DNA of 64,000 nucleotides from Leclercia sp. LSNIH1 (GCF_002902985.1 NZ_CP026167.1:3348001-3412000); one strand, 5' to 3'. Counted from the stretch's first letter, positions 44,523 to 54,236 are shown. Notes: generated by a model not told the origin, from the sequence alone. Numbers and translations: made by a program.

Positions 44523-46121
44523 TCAGTTTACTTTCGCCTTCGAGAAATCACTTCCCATCAGGCTCACGCTGTATCCGCTAATGTTGCTGCGGGTAGCAAA
44601 GAAGGTTTTGCCGTTGGCCAGCGCAATCCACGGTGCCTGCTGATAGAAGATCTCCTGCGCCTGGCTGTAGAGCTTCGCACGCGCGCCGGGATCGCTGGTG
44701 AGCTTCGCCTTCTGCACCAGGTCATCATAGCCCTTGTCGCACCAGCGTGCAGCATTGGAGCCGGTTTTGATGCTGTCGCACCCCAGCAGCACGTCGGCAA
44801 AGTTATCCGGGTCGCCGTTATCCGACATCCAGCCAAACAGGGCGCTGTCGTGCTCGCCTTTACGCATGCCGGAGAGGTATTCGCCCCACTCATAGGAGAC
44901 GATTTTCGCTTTAACACCCACCTTCGCCCAGTCGCTCTGGATCATCTCCGCAATGCGGCGCGAGTTTGGGTTGTAAGGGCGTTGTACCGGCATCGACCAG
45001 AGGGTCACTTCCGCGCCCTGCTCCAGCCCCGCCTGTTTCAGCAGCGCTTTCGCTTTTTCCGGATCGTAGCTGTAGTCCTGCACATCTTTATTAAAGCCCA
45101 TCATATTCGGCGGGATCGGCGATTTTGCCACCGTGCCGGAGCCCATAAATACCGCGTTGATAATGGCCTTTTTGTCGGTAGCGTAGTTCAGGGCCTGGCG
45201 CACCAGCACGTTATCAAACGGTTTTTTCTCGGTGTTAAACGCCAGATAGCCGACGTTCAGCGCATCGACGCTGTGCAGGGTCAGGTCTTTGTTCTTCTTG
45301 ATCACCTCAAACTGCACCGGCGATGGGGCAGGAATAATCTGGCACTCGTTGGTTTGCAGCTTGGCGAGGCGGGTTTCGACGTTCGGGGTGATGGAGAAGA
45401 TCAGGTGTTTGGTTGGCACCGCGCCATCCCAGTAGTTCGGATTGGCGATATAGCGGATAAGGGAGTCAACCTTATACTGCTGGAGCACGTACGGTCCGGT
45501 GCCGATCGGCCAGGTATCGACATTTTCCGGGGTGCCTTTTTTCAGCATCGCGTCGGCATATTCCGCCGACAGGATCGAGGCGAAGTCCATCCCCCAGTCG
45601 GCGAGGAAGGCGGCGTTCGGTTCGCTCAGCACAAACTGCACGTGGTTGTCGTCGATCTTCTTCACCTCCTGGATCAGCTTATCCAGGCCGACGTCGTTAA
45701 AGTATTCGTAGTTGCCCTGAGAGACGTTGTGGTATGGATGGTTAGGGTCTTTCTGACGCATTACCGAGAAAATAACGTCATCGGCGTTAAAATCGCGGGT
45801 CGGTTTAAAGAATTTGTTGCTGTTGAACTTCACCCCTTTGCGCAGAGTAAAAGTATAGGTTTTGCCATCCGGCGAGATGGTCCAGGATTCAGCCAGTGAA
45901 GGCACCGGGGTATTTTTGACCGGATCGAAGTTAATCAGGCGGTTATAGAGCACCTGTGAGCTGGCAACGAAGCTCGGGCCGGAGCTGGCGATCTGCGGGT
46001 TAAACGACTCCGGTGACGCTTCAGAGCAGTAGATAATGGTATCGTTATTGGCCGCCCATGCGGCACCCGCTGGCAGTAATGCGCTTAACGCCAGCGCAAG
46101 GAGAGTTTTCCCTGTAGACAT
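44523..46121 (-). CDS. Orphan dipeptide-type ABC binding protein (DppA-like)
   Basis: A 532-residue periplasmic binding protein of family SBP_bac_5 with a signal peptide ending AAWAAN. It has the DppA-like wording IIYCSEASPESFNPQIASSG, ESWTISPDGKTYTFTLRKGV, YATDKKAIINAVFMGSGTVA and WSMPVQRPYNPNSRRIAEMI. It would bind dipeptides, heme or similar ligands. No permease or ATPase gene accompanies it, so it must share a transporter (for example DppBCDF) encoded elsewhere. The start at MSTGKTLLALAL has AGGTAA upstream; an upstream frame extension lacks a signal. It is an accessory gene relative to E. coli here. Confidence 0.85.
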   Translation of the reverse strand: MSTGKTLLALALSALLPAGAAWAANNDTIIYCSEASPESFNPQIASSGPSFVASSQVLYNRLINFDPVKNTPVPSLAESWTISPDGKTYTFTLRKGVKFNSNKFFKPTRDFNADDVIFSVMRQKDPNHPYHNVSQGNYEYFNDVGLDKLIQEVKKIDDNHVQFVLSEPNAAFLADWGMDFASILSAEYADAMLKKGTPENVDTWPIGTGPYVLQQYKVDSLIRYIANPNYWDGAVPTKHLIFSITPNVETRLAKLQTNECQIIPAPSPVQFEVIKKNKDLTLHSVDALNVGYLAFNTEKKPFDNVLVRQALNYATDKKAIINAVFMGSGTVAKSPIPPNMMGFNKDVQDYSYDPEKAKALLKQAGLEQGAEVTLWSMPVQRPYNPNSRRIAEMIQSDWAKVGVKAKIVSYEWGEYLSGMRKGEHDSALFGWMSDNGDPDNFADVLLGCDSIKTGSNAARWCDKGYDDLVQKAKLTSDPGARAKLYSQAQEIFYQQAPWIALANGKTFFATRSNISGYSVSLMGSDFSKAKVN

Positions 46122-46402
46122 GTTAATTACCTGTTTGGTTTTATTATATAGAACGATAATAACAGCACAGCACCTGTCCGCAGGCAAATAACGAAACACT
46201 ATCAGGTTATTCTAAAGCAGTTATTTCCGCTGATTTTCCCGCCAATCGCCAGACGGTGATTTGCCTTAAGGTACATTCAACGTCAAGCACTTTCGACCGC
46301 CGCAATGCTGCAAGAAATCGCCCCTTTTGCCGTCTCTTCTGCCGTTTGTTTGCCGGCAGATTTCGTAAAGTAGACGCGTGAAAAAGTCTATGGGACCAAA
46401 TC

Positions 46403-47749
46403 GTGGCAAAAACCCTTTTACGCAGCGGCAATCTGGATGATTTTCAGGCCGTTGGCGGCGGCGGACAGGCCGTTTTTGAATCAGCATTGCAAATCCGTGA
46501 GGCGCTGCGTCTGCGCAAACAGCAAGCCATTGTCGATTGCCTTGCCATTCCGCAGGTCAATGACGAGGGCGACCGGGTGGACTGGTACTCACCGGTTGAG
46601 GGCGCCGTTAAAAGCTGGAAAGCCGCCGATGAAGATGCGCGTTTTCGGGCGCTGCGCCTGCTGGAAGGCACCCTGTCGAGTGTCGAATCCCTGAGCAAAA
46701 AATCGCTTCAGTCGCCAAAAACCGCCCAGCAGCTGTTTGGTTCCCTGCTTTCCAAAGCATTTCAGTTCCCCGGTGAAAACTTCCTCTTCCTGGTTGATGG
46801 CAAGCCGGTGATCACCTTCTGGGGTTTTGTGAACCTCAATGAAAACGCGCGGGAGGATATTCTCGACTGCCTGCGCGCCTCGCTGCTGCCGGACCCGATG
46901 CCCGCGCCGGTGGCTAAGCCCGACCCCGAGCCTGAAACGGCCCCGGCCATCGTTTTCGAAAAAGCCGATGAACCGCTGGTTGCCGCCCCGGCGACGGTGA
47001 AGATCACCGCCAATGACCTCTACGAAGCGCAGTCCGCGCCGGTAATGAGCGCCAGCGAGCCAGAGCCAAAACCGGAGCCTGCCGCGCCGGTGGTGCAGGC
47101 GAAAAAACGTCGCGTTCCGCTGTGGCCGCTGCCGGTTGCCGCCGTGGTGGTGGCCGCCGTTGCCGCCCCGCTGCTGTGGCCGAAACAGGCACCTGTCGCC
47201 GAGCCGGTCAAAACCGCTGTTGCTGCCCCGGTGGCGATTGAGCCCAAACCCGTTGCCGCGGTTGAGCCTCTGCCACTGAATCTGCCGCTGCATCAGGCTG
47301 AAGTGGTGGTCGTTAAAGCCGAAGAGCCAGCCCCTGCGGAACCGGTGGTGATTGCCGCCATCCCGAAAGATGCGCTGGTCATGGACGCCGGGCAGGTGAA
47401 AGCCGGTTCAACCCGTTTTCTCAACGGTAGCTGGCGGGTCATGCTGGATGTCACCGATCCGATCACCGGCAAGCCGCCTTCACTGCGCTATCAAATCCAG
47501 AACAACAAAGGCACTGCCCGCGTGGTGCACGGCGACAACGTGGTCTGCCGCGTGGAGGTCTTCTCCGGGCTGCACAGCAACGGCGAGCTGCTGATCAAAA
47601 CCCGGGGCCATGCCCGCTGCGCTGACGGCTCGCGCTACCCGATGCCGGAAATTACCTGTAAGGCCGGCACCAGTGATGTGGCGGAATGCAGCGCGCGCTA
47701 CGACGCGAAGACCGTGGTTCCATTGACATTCAGGAAGGCAGGTGCGTGA
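46403..47749 (+). CDS. srfA: SrfA family protein
   Basis: A 448-residue bitopic membrane protein, first gene of the srfABC operon. A soluble N-terminal domain (1-160; VDWYSPVEGAVKSWKAADED) is followed by a Pro/Ala/Glu-rich linker. A single membrane helix (about 239-259) and a second Pro-rich linker lead to a C-terminal domain (about 340-448) with conserved cysteines (VCRVEVF, HARCADGS, ITCKAG, AECSARY), which presumably lies in the periplasm. GTG start. The name comes from Salmonella, where srfABC is co-regulated with virulence and flagellar genes; the biochemical role is unknown. Confidence 0.85.
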   Translation: MAKTLLRSGNLDDFQAVGGGGQAVFESALQIREALRLRKQQAIVDCLAIPQVNDEGDRVDWYSPVEGAVKSWKAADEDARFRALRLLEGTLSSVESLSKKSLQSPKTAQQLFGSLLSKAFQFPGENFLFLVDGKPVITFWGFVNLNENAREDILDCLRASLLPDPMPAPVAKPDPEPETAPAIVFEKADEPLVAAPATVKITANDLYEAQSAPVMSASEPEPKPEPAAPVVQAKKRRVPLWPLPVAAVVVAAVAAPLLWPKQAPVAEPVKTAVAAPVAIEPKPVAAVEPLPLNLPLHQAEVVVVKAEEPAPAEPVVIAAIPKDALVMDAGQVKAGSTRFLNGSWRVMLDVTDPITGKPPSLRYQIQNNKGTARVVHGDNVVCRVEVFSGLHSNGELLIKTRGHARCADGSRYPMPEITCKAGTSDVAECSARYDAKTVVPLTFRKAGA

Positions 47750-47753
47750 TCCT

Positions 47754-50735
47754 ATGCTGGTAAACCTTTGCGACTACAAACAGAGCGTCACGCTGATTGC
47801 GAACAGCGGCGTACAGTTTCTTGATTTTGGCCTGACGCCGCAGGACTCCGCCCAGTGCGGGCGGTTTGTGCGTAAAACCGCCAACGGCCCCCTGCTGCGC
47901 CTCGATTTTGATCTGGTGAATGGCCGCTATACCCTGCCCGCCACCAACGGCGGACAGCCAGAAGTGGTGAAACCCGAAAGCACCATTCCGCTTCAGCAGT
48001 CGCTGGCGGTGCTCGACGGTGTCTGGCTGCCGGTGCCGTTCCTGCGCTTTAACCCACCGCGCACCTTCGTTGAAGGCCCGGACAACTGGGCCCGCGTGCA
48101 GGTGCGTAAGCTGGAGACCCCGGACAACGCCGGAAACAGCCACCGCGTGACCCTGGCGCTGGACAGCCAGATCGCCGCCCACGCCACCAGCGCCCTTTCA
48201 CCGGTGGAGAACGACATTCTCAACGGCACCCGTTTCGCGCTGGCCTGGCGCGACGACGAGGTGGCGAACTTCCTCGACCAGACCTGGATTGACGGCTGGC
48301 TGCGGGAAGCCTTCACCCAGTACGCCACCGGCGTGGAGAACCGCGCCGAGCGCGATTTACAGCTGGCGATGCGCAATTTTGAATACCAGGCGCACTGGCT
48401 GAACATTCTGGCGATGCTGGGGGAACAGCTCACGGTGCCGGAAGTCAAATTTGTTACCCACACCCTCAGCACCCCGGCTATCCCGGTGGATCTGATCCTC
48501 GATGTCGGCAACACCCATACCTGCGGGGTGATCATTGAAGATCATGGCGACGCCAACGACGGACTGCGCCAGACCGCCGAGCTACAGGTGCGCTCGTTAA
48601 GCGAGCCGCAGTTCCTCAACGAACCGCTGTTTACCAGCCGCCTGGAGTTTTCCGAAGCCCGCTTCGGCAAGCAGCACTTCTCGGTGGAGAGCGGCCGCGA
48701 AGACGCCTTTGTCTGGCCCTCTATCGTGCGCGTCGGCGACGAGGCGCGCAAGCTGGCGACCCAGCGGCTGGGCACCGAAGGCAACAGCGGTATCTCCAGC
48801 CCGCGCCGCTATCTGTGGGATGAAACCCCGGTGGTACAGGACTGGCGTTTCAGCCAGATGAACGGCAAAACCCAGCGCGAACCGCTGGCGACCGCCTTCC
48901 CGCTGATGAACCTGATGAACGATGACGGCCAGCCGCTGTTCACCCTACCGCAGGATGAACGTCTGCCGGTCTTCTCCCCGCAATACAGCCGCAGCACCCT
49001 GATGACCCACATGCTCTGCGAGCTGCTGGCGCAGGCGCTGGGGCAGATCAACAGCGTCGCCACCCGTCTGCGTCTGGGCTTCCCGGCGTCACCGCGCCAG
49101 CTGCGCACCCTGATCCTCACCCTGCCGTCGGCCATGCCGAAGCAGGAGCGCGAGATATTCCGCCGCCGTATGTTTGAAGCCATCGCCATCGTCTGGAAAG
49201 CGATGGGCTGGCACCCGCAGGATGAGGACTTCTCCAGCCGTAAACAGCAGGAGAAGAGCGTGGTGCCGGTGCCGGAAATCCAGATGGAGTGGGATGAGGC
49301 CAGCTGCGGCCAGTTAGTGTGGCTCTATAACGAGGCCATCTCCCATTACAACGGTCAGACCGAAGCCTTTTTCGCCGCCCTTGCCCGCCCGGATCGCGAG
49401 CCGGAGCCGGGCTGTCAGCCGGGCCGGGCCCTGCGCGTCGCCTCGATTGATATCGGCGGTGGCACCACCGATATGGCCATCACCCATTACCAGCTCGACG
49501 ACGGTTCGGGCAGTAACGTCAAGATCACCCCGCAGCTGCTGTTCCGCGAAGGCTTTAAGATCGCAGGGGATGACACGCTGCTGGATGTGATCCAGCGCTA
49601 CGTGCTGCCCGCCCTGCAAACCCAGCTGCAGAAATCGGGCATTGCCGACGCGTCTCTGCTGATGGCCTCGCTGTTTGGCGACTCCGGGCGCATCGACACC
49701 CAGGCGGTGCTGCGCCAGCAGACGGCTTTACAGCTGTTTATGCCGATTGGTCATGCGATCCTCGCCGCCTGGGAAGCCAGCGACGTTGACGATCCCCTCG
49801 ACGGACTGCACGCCACCTTTGGCGATCTGCTGACCCGCAAGCCGACGCGCAACGTGATGAACTACCTGCAACAGGCCATCGAGCACGCCCTGCCAGCCGG
49901 GTCGGCACCGTTCGACCTGTTTGCCGTCCCGCTGCACGTTAATTTCCGCGAAATGCAGGACGCGATGCTGGCCGGACACTTTACCCTGGCAGCACCGCTG
50001 CATGCGGTGGCAGAGGCAATCTCCCACTACGCCTGCGATATTCTGCTGATCACCGGGCGTCCGGGCTGTCTGCCTGGCGTTCAGGCGCTGATCCGCCATC
50101 TGCAGCCGGTGCCAGTCAGCCGGATGGTGTGGCTGGACAAATACCGGGTACATGAGTGGTATCCGTTCAGCCAGCAGGGGCGCATCGGCAATCCGAAATC
50201 CACCGCGGCGGTTGGGGCGATGCTCTGTAGCCTGGCGCTGGATCTGCGCCTGCCGCGCTTTAACTTTAAGGCGGCCGATATCGGCGCTTACTCCACGGTG
50301 CGCTACCTCGGGGTACTGGATAACACGGTAAATACCCTGCGCGAGGAGAACGTCTGGTATCAGGATATCGACCTCGACAAGCCGGGGGCGAAGCTGGATA
50401 CCCGCCTGCACTTCCCGCTGCGCGGCAATGTGACGCTGGGCTTCCGTCAGCTGGCGAACGCCCGCTGGCCTGCCACCCCGCTCTATACCCTGAGCATTAA
50501 CTCGGCGGAACTGGCGAAATCCATTGCCGGAGACGGGGTGCTTAACGTGCGCCTGAAGCTGTGCGGCGGTAATAAACAGGATGGCCCGGAAGCCTTTGAG
50601 CTGAGCGATGCCTGGCTACAGGACGGTACGCCGGTGCCGGCCGATGCCCTGACTTTTAAACTGAATACTCTGGCCGATCGCCGACACAGCGGTAGCCATT
50701 ACTGGATCGACAGCGGGAGCGTATACCTGAAATGA
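47754..50735 (+). CDS. srfB: SrfB, large protein with actin/HSP70-like ATPase core
   Basis: A 993-residue cytoplasmic protein annotated widely as virulence factor SrfB. Two phosphate-loop motifs of the actin/HSP70/sugar-kinase superfamily are visible: LDVGNTHTCGV around 250-259 and SIDIGGGTTDMAI around 564-576. The C-terminal third is unique to SrfB. The ATG at MLVNLCDYKQSV is preferred; a GTG four codons earlier overlaps srfA and is possible. It overlaps srfC by ATGA. It is likely an ATP-driven scaffold or chaperone partner of SrfA and SrfC. Confidence 0.88.
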   Translation: MLVNLCDYKQSVTLIANSGVQFLDFGLTPQDSAQCGRFVRKTANGPLLRLDFDLVNGRYTLPATNGGQPEVVKPESTIPLQQSLAVLDGVWLPVPFLRFNPPRTFVEGPDNWARVQVRKLETPDNAGNSHRVTLALDSQIAAHATSALSPVENDILNGTRFALAWRDDEVANFLDQTWIDGWLREAFTQYATGVENRAERDLQLAMRNFEYQAHWLNILAMLGEQLTVPEVKFVTHTLSTPAIPVDLILDVGNTHTCGVIIEDHGDANDGLRQTAELQVRSLSEPQFLNEPLFTSRLEFSEARFGKQHFSVESGREDAFVWPSIVRVGDEARKLATQRLGTEGNSGISSPRRYLWDETPVVQDWRFSQMNGKTQREPLATAFPLMNLMNDDGQPLFTLPQDERLPVFSPQYSRSTLMTHMLCELLAQALGQINSVATRLRLGFPASPRQLRTLILTLPSAMPKQEREIFRRRMFEAIAIVWKAMGWHPQDEDFSSRKQQEKSVVPVPEIQMEWDEASCGQLVWLYNEAISHYNGQTEAFFAALARPDREPEPGCQPGRALRVASIDIGGGTTDMAITHYQLDDGSGSNVKITPQLLFREGFKIAGDDTLLDVIQRYVLPALQTQLQKSGIADASLLMASLFGDSGRIDTQAVLRQQTALQLFMPIGHAILAAWEASDVDDPLDGLHATFGDLLTRKPTRNVMNYLQQAIEHALPAGSAPFDLFAVPLHVNFREMQDAMLAGHFTLAAPLHAVAEAISHYACDILLITGRPGCLPGVQALIRHLQPVPVSRMVWLDKYRVHEWYPFSQQGRIGNPKSTAAVGAMLCSLALDLRLPRFNFKAADIGAYSTVRYLGVLDNTVNTLREENVWYQDIDLDKPGAKLDTRLHFPLRGNVTLGFRQLANARWPATPLYTLSINSAELAKSIAGDGVLNVRLKLCGGNKQDGPEAFELSDAWLQDGTPVPADALTFKLNTLADRRHSGSHYWIDSGSVYLK

Positions 50736-52894
50736 GAGCCACGACGACCACGACTCAGGCATTAATCGGGTGGATCAACGCAACGCGTCAGCACGCCCCG
50801 CTCCTCGACAATGACGCCGATGCCCTGCTGGCGAGACTGGCGGTGGCCGACGCGCGGGAAAAGGCTATTCAGCGGGCGCTGAGCGCCGGGAGCACCATCG
50901 GGTTATATGGTCACTCCCAGGCGGCGAAAGCCCACCTGCTCGTCACCCTGTGCGGCAGCGACAATCAGCGAATGAACGTGATTGTCGGCCAGCGAACCTT
51001 TGACTACTTTTCGCACATCAATCCCGGCCACGCCCTGACCAACATGGCGTTGCGCTTTACCCCCACCGCAACGGAGGTGGCCGATGACGCGTTTCCGCTG
51101 CGCCTGAGCCTGCTCACCGAAGCTGAACTGGTGCAGGTGTTCTTGGCCCGCGCCACGCTCCCGGCGGTGGATAAATCCGTTATTGAGGCGCGTCTGGAGA
51201 AATGGCGCGCCCTGCGCCAGCCTCAGAGCGTACCGGGTATCACCGCCGCCGACGTCGGCACCATCGCCCGCTACTGGCGCGACACGGTGCCCGCCGCAGC
51301 CCAGCAAATGGACGATGCCCTGTGGCATCAGTTTGCCCTGCTGCTGCCGTCGCTGGATCTGAGTACCCGCGCAAGCGTCTGGTCCTTACTGTGGGGCGAA
51401 CAGCAGGAGCTGACCCAGCAGTGGCTCAAGCTGGCGCACATTCTGCACCAGACCAGCCACGCCCAGGCGCTGGCCGCGCCGCTGAGCCTGCTGGTGGATA
51501 ATTTTGGCCTGCCGACCGAAGGGTTCCTCACCCGGGGTGATATCGCCCTGCCCGAGGTTCAGCAGGCGGTACTGCACCCGCTGCACAACGGCGAGCTGCT
51601 TAACGCCATCAGCATCCCGCTGGACGTGCTGGCCCTGCTCACCCGGGAGCTGATCCTGCCGGTAGAAAATAGCGCGCTGGCCGGAGTGGATATTATTGAT
51701 ATTCCGGCCCCGTCAGCGCAGCCCGATTCACCGCTGGCCCAGGCGAAACTGCAGTGGCTGCTGGAGCACTATCGCCAGCAGCTGCAGCCGGATGTCCTGG
51801 TGATCTGCAATGCCACTGCCCATCACGGCCAGACCGCCCGCACCGCGAAAATGTTGCTTAACTGGGTGAAAGCGACCCAGCCGGGCGACGATGCCGCCCT
51901 GCCAGGGCTGGTGTGGGCGATTACGCCCCAGGATGCGCGCTTTACCCGCCGTTCCAACCTCGACGAAGCGGTGCAGCAGCTGCTCGGCAAACCCGGTCAG
52001 CACTGGGGAACGTTGCAGGCGCTGGACAGCAGCAGTATGCAGCGGGTGATTGAGTGGTTATCCCATGCGACGCTGCCCGCCCAGCGTGAGACGCGTTTGC
52101 AGGGGTTACGCCAGCAGCATCAGCGGGAACTGCATCAGCTGATGCGGGGGTATCTGGCCCCGCTGACTCAGGATCCTGACGCCCAGCGCGGCACCGCCGA
52201 AGCGATGGTGCGTGCCCTGCAGGGGAGCGCCGCCCGTCACGGCGAGCTGCTGGAGGGATTACTCCCGCCGCTGCGCGCCTTTGAAACGCTGCTCGCCGTG
52301 CAGCAGCCGCGCGAAGAGCAGGTTAACGGCCTGTTTACCGATACCATCGACCTGTTTGCCGACAGCGCCCAGGATAGCGATGAAATGTTGCAGCCGACGG
52401 ACAAAGCCCGTCTGGCCCATCAGGTGTGGATCAACCATCTGCGCCAGTGGAGCCGGGATGAAGCCGTCGCCAGCCGTCTGGGGCTGGATACCGCGATCCT
52501 GCAGCAGATTGGCGATGTGCTGGTGATTGCCAGCTACCGTCTGAATCTGCTGGCGCAGCTGAAAAAGATTGTTGATACCGATAAAAGCAGCGCTGCACAG
52601 CTGCATGCCGCACTCGGCAATTTTGTGGGATGGGTCGGCTACGCTCAGACCCCGGCTTCCGCCCGCCCGGCCAGCCGCATCCGCAAAGGGCAGCCGGTGT
52701 TTGTCACGCCTGTGGTTAACAGCACTGCGCCACGCTTGACCCGCCTGGGGGAGCAGCCGGTGCATGCGGCCACGGCCTATGTCTATGACTGGCTGGTGGC
52801 ACTCTATACCCAGGCGATTGATAACATCGGGTATCAGCATCCGCATGATATTACCCATGACGATCGCAGAGCGTTGCAGGCCTTGCTCGCCTGA
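50732..52894 (+). CDS. srfC: SrfC family protein with degenerate P-loop
   Basis: A 720-residue protein of the putative virulence effector SrfC family. Near the N-terminus (about 54-70) TIGLYGHSQAAKAHLL sits where a Walker A would be. The normal GK[ST] reads AKA, so nucleotide binding is doubtful or unusual, although IIDIPAPSAQ later resembles a switch region. Overall it looks like a dynamin/GTPase-type layout followed by long helical regions. It is translation-coupled to srfB. A shortened second copy of its 3' end lies 340 nt downstream. Confidence 0.86.
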   Translation: MRATTTTTQALIGWINATRQHAPLLDNDADALLARLAVADAREKAIQRALSAGSTIGLYGHSQAAKAHLLVTLCGSDNQRMNVIVGQRTFDYFSHINPGHALTNMALRFTPTATEVADDAFPLRLSLLTEAELVQVFLARATLPAVDKSVIEARLEKWRALRQPQSVPGITAADVGTIARYWRDTVPAAAQQMDDALWHQFALLLPSLDLSTRASVWSLLWGEQQELTQQWLKLAHILHQTSHAQALAAPLSLLVDNFGLPTEGFLTRGDIALPEVQQAVLHPLHNGELLNAISIPLDVLALLTRELILPVENSALAGVDIIDIPAPSAQPDSPLAQAKLQWLLEHYRQQLQPDVLVICNATAHHGQTARTAKMLLNWVKATQPGDDAALPGLVWAITPQDARFTRRSNLDEAVQQLLGKPGQHWGTLQALDSSSMQRVIEWLSHATLPAQRETRLQGLRQQHQRELHQLMRGYLAPLTQDPDAQRGTAEAMVRALQGSAARHGELLEGLLPPLRAFETLLAVQQPREEQVNGLFTDTIDLFADSAQDSDEMLQPTDKARLAHQVWINHLRQWSRDEAVASRLGLDTAILQQIGDVLVIASYRLNLLAQLKKIVDTDKSSAAQLHAALGNFVGWVGYAQTPASARPASRIRKGQPVFVTPVVNSTAPRLTRLGEQPVHAATAYVYDWLVALYTQAIDNIGYQHPHDITHDDRRALQALLA

Positions 52895-53166
52895 TACGGT
52901 GCAAGAACCTTAGCCGGTAAGACTCGGCACAGGAGCGGTCTGTACCCCCTCTAATCCACCATTCTCTCGGTGGGCTGAGGGGAATATGCGGCAGTGGCGG
53001 TGGTTCCGTTCACCATACTTTCCTTGCTTCTCTGTAAACCACGTCACTCGTGAACGTGTTAAGGGGGCTATCGCCGCCCCCTTAACAATCCCGGCTCCCG
53101 GCAAGAAAATCGCCGCTTCGCGGTGGCCCTCAGCTTATTCCTTCAGGCTTTCGGGTCGGGTTTTTT
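52895..53166. other. Gene-free spacer after srfC with a strong palindrome
   Basis: About 270 nt with no credible gene. It includes a perfect 11-base inverted repeat (listed separately) and a second weaker stem near 53100-53130 (CCGCTTCGCGG). It ends in TCGGGTTTTTTA, which with the preceding CTTTCGGG may act as the srfC terminator. Confidence 0.4.
53058..53086. repeat. Perfect inverted repeat downstream of srfC
   Basis: GTTAAGGGGGC and GCCCCCTTAAC are exact complements around a 7-base loop (TATCGCC). There is no T-run beside it, so it is not a standard terminator. Confidence 0.7.
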
Positions 53167-53234
53167 AGGCCGGGTAAGGCGAAGCCGCCACCCGGCAGTG
53201 TTGCGCCGGGCGGCACTGCGTTTGCCCGGCCTAC
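53167..53234. repeat. REP/BIME palindromic pair next to the srfC tail duplication
   Basis: Inverted REP arms GGCCGGGTAAGGCGAAGCCG and CGGCACTGCGTTTGCCCGGC. It immediately precedes the duplicated srfC end. Confidence 0.85.
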
Positions 53235-53237
53235 AAA

Positions 53238-53338
53238 CTGTGGTTAACAGCCCTGCGCCACGCTTAACCCGTCTGGGAGAGCAGCCGCATGATATTACCC
53301 ATGCCGATCGCAGAGCGTTGCAGATCTTGTTAGTCTGA
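53238..53338 (+). pseudogene. Duplicated 3' tail of srfC with an in-frame 84-bp deletion
   Basis: Bases 53238-53287 repeat 52710-52759 (VVNSPAPRLTRLGEQP against VVNSTAPRLTRLGEQP), and 53288-53338 repeat 52844-52894 (HDITHADRRALQILLV against HDITHDDRRALQALLA). The 84 bases between, 28 codons, are missing and the junction falls at a CCG present at both ends. Frame and stop are preserved but there is no upstream gene. A relic of a second srfC end. Confidence 0.85.
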
Positions 53339-53393
53339 AACAGACGTTTGATGGCACTGTCCTGCTACCCTGCGGCTCGTCATAGACGGATCG

Positions 53394-54152
53394 CTATTCC
53401 TGATGCATACAGTCGAACAACGCCTTCGCCAGCGCTGACGGGTTCTCCCACGACATCGAATGTCCAGCATCAGGGATCATTTTCACTGCGACACCCTGCT
53501 GGCGCATCTCATCCAGATCGGTATCCGGCAGCGAAAGCTCGCCAAAAATCAGCCATATCGGGCAACTCAGCTGCAAATAGCGCTCGCTCCAGCTGGGCTG
53601 TACCCCATTAACCAGGCTCGTTGCTCCGCGCCACACTGCCCAGGGGGCAGTGCTTTGGAGGCAACCCTTCCAGGGTGAGGTTTCCGCCGACAGCATGGCC
53701 TGATAACCGGCACTGACAAACTCCTCCTCCGTCTGAGCAGCGATACCCCGGCTGAACATGCCTCCGCCAGCATGAAAATTGGGTTCAGACACGATCAACC
53801 CTGACAGACGATCCCCGGCCAGTTCAGCCGTTTCTATTGCTATGCTGCCGCCCATGCTGTGGCCATACAACCAGAATGAGGTTAGGGCTAAATGGTTGAG
53901 CAGTTCGATGACCACCTGCGCCTGCGCTGAGGTCTGGTAGGTATAAGCTTCCGGTTTATCACTGTAACCACTACCGGGGAGATCGATAAGAATAGCCCGG
54001 CGGGAGCCGAACTGAGGGTCGCAAACTATCCGGGGATACTCGTAGGAAGAGGCGCAGCCGAGACCGTGGATGAAGACCAGCGGTTCCCCCTTCCCGGGCA
54101 GTTCCTGCCAACGCACCAGGCAACGGGCCTGTTGCGAATAAAAGCTGTTCAT
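53394..54152 (-). CDS. Alpha/beta-fold hydrolase
   Basis: A 252-residue alpha/beta hydrolase. The oxyanion loop is LVFIHGLGCA, the nucleophile elbow GHSMGG (Ser about 100), the acid probably in FGELSLPDTD, and the His in DAGHSMSWENP, so the triad is complete. The substrate is unknown; family members include esterases and C-C hydrolases. Start at MNSFYSQQ, GGAG 5 nt upstream. It lies between the srfC tail relic and ortT on the minus strand. Confidence 0.82.
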   Translation of the reverse strand: MNSFYSQQARCLVRWQELPGKGEPLVFIHGLGCASSYEYPRIVCDPQFGSRRAILIDLPGSGYSDKPEAYTYQTSAQAQVVIELLNHLALTSFWLYGHSMGGSIAIETAELAGDRLSGLIVSEPNFHAGGGMFSRGIAAQTEEEFVSAGYQAMLSAETSPWKGCLQSTAPWAVWRGATSLVNGVQPSWSERYLQLSCPIWLIFGELSLPDTDLDEMRQQGVAVKMIPDAGHSMSWENPSALAKALFDCMHQE

Positions 54153-54236
54153 AAGCACTCCTTTTCAGACGACTGTGTTTTTATACAGCTCATCAAAGAG
54201 GAATGCTATCGCCGTAACGTAAAACGGGGGGCGTTG

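Noticed and set aside
44418..45899. 493-codon open frame on the plus strand
   Set aside because: Lies wholly antisense to the DppA-like binding protein; Arg/His/Val-rich composition typical of the shadow of a GC-rich gene, no ribosome site, no family resemblance.
46200..46402. Sigma-28 promoter for srfABC
   Set aside because: TAAAGTAG occurs before srfA but the -10 at the right distance (AGTCTATG) does not match GCCGATAA. Other candidates have wrong spacing.
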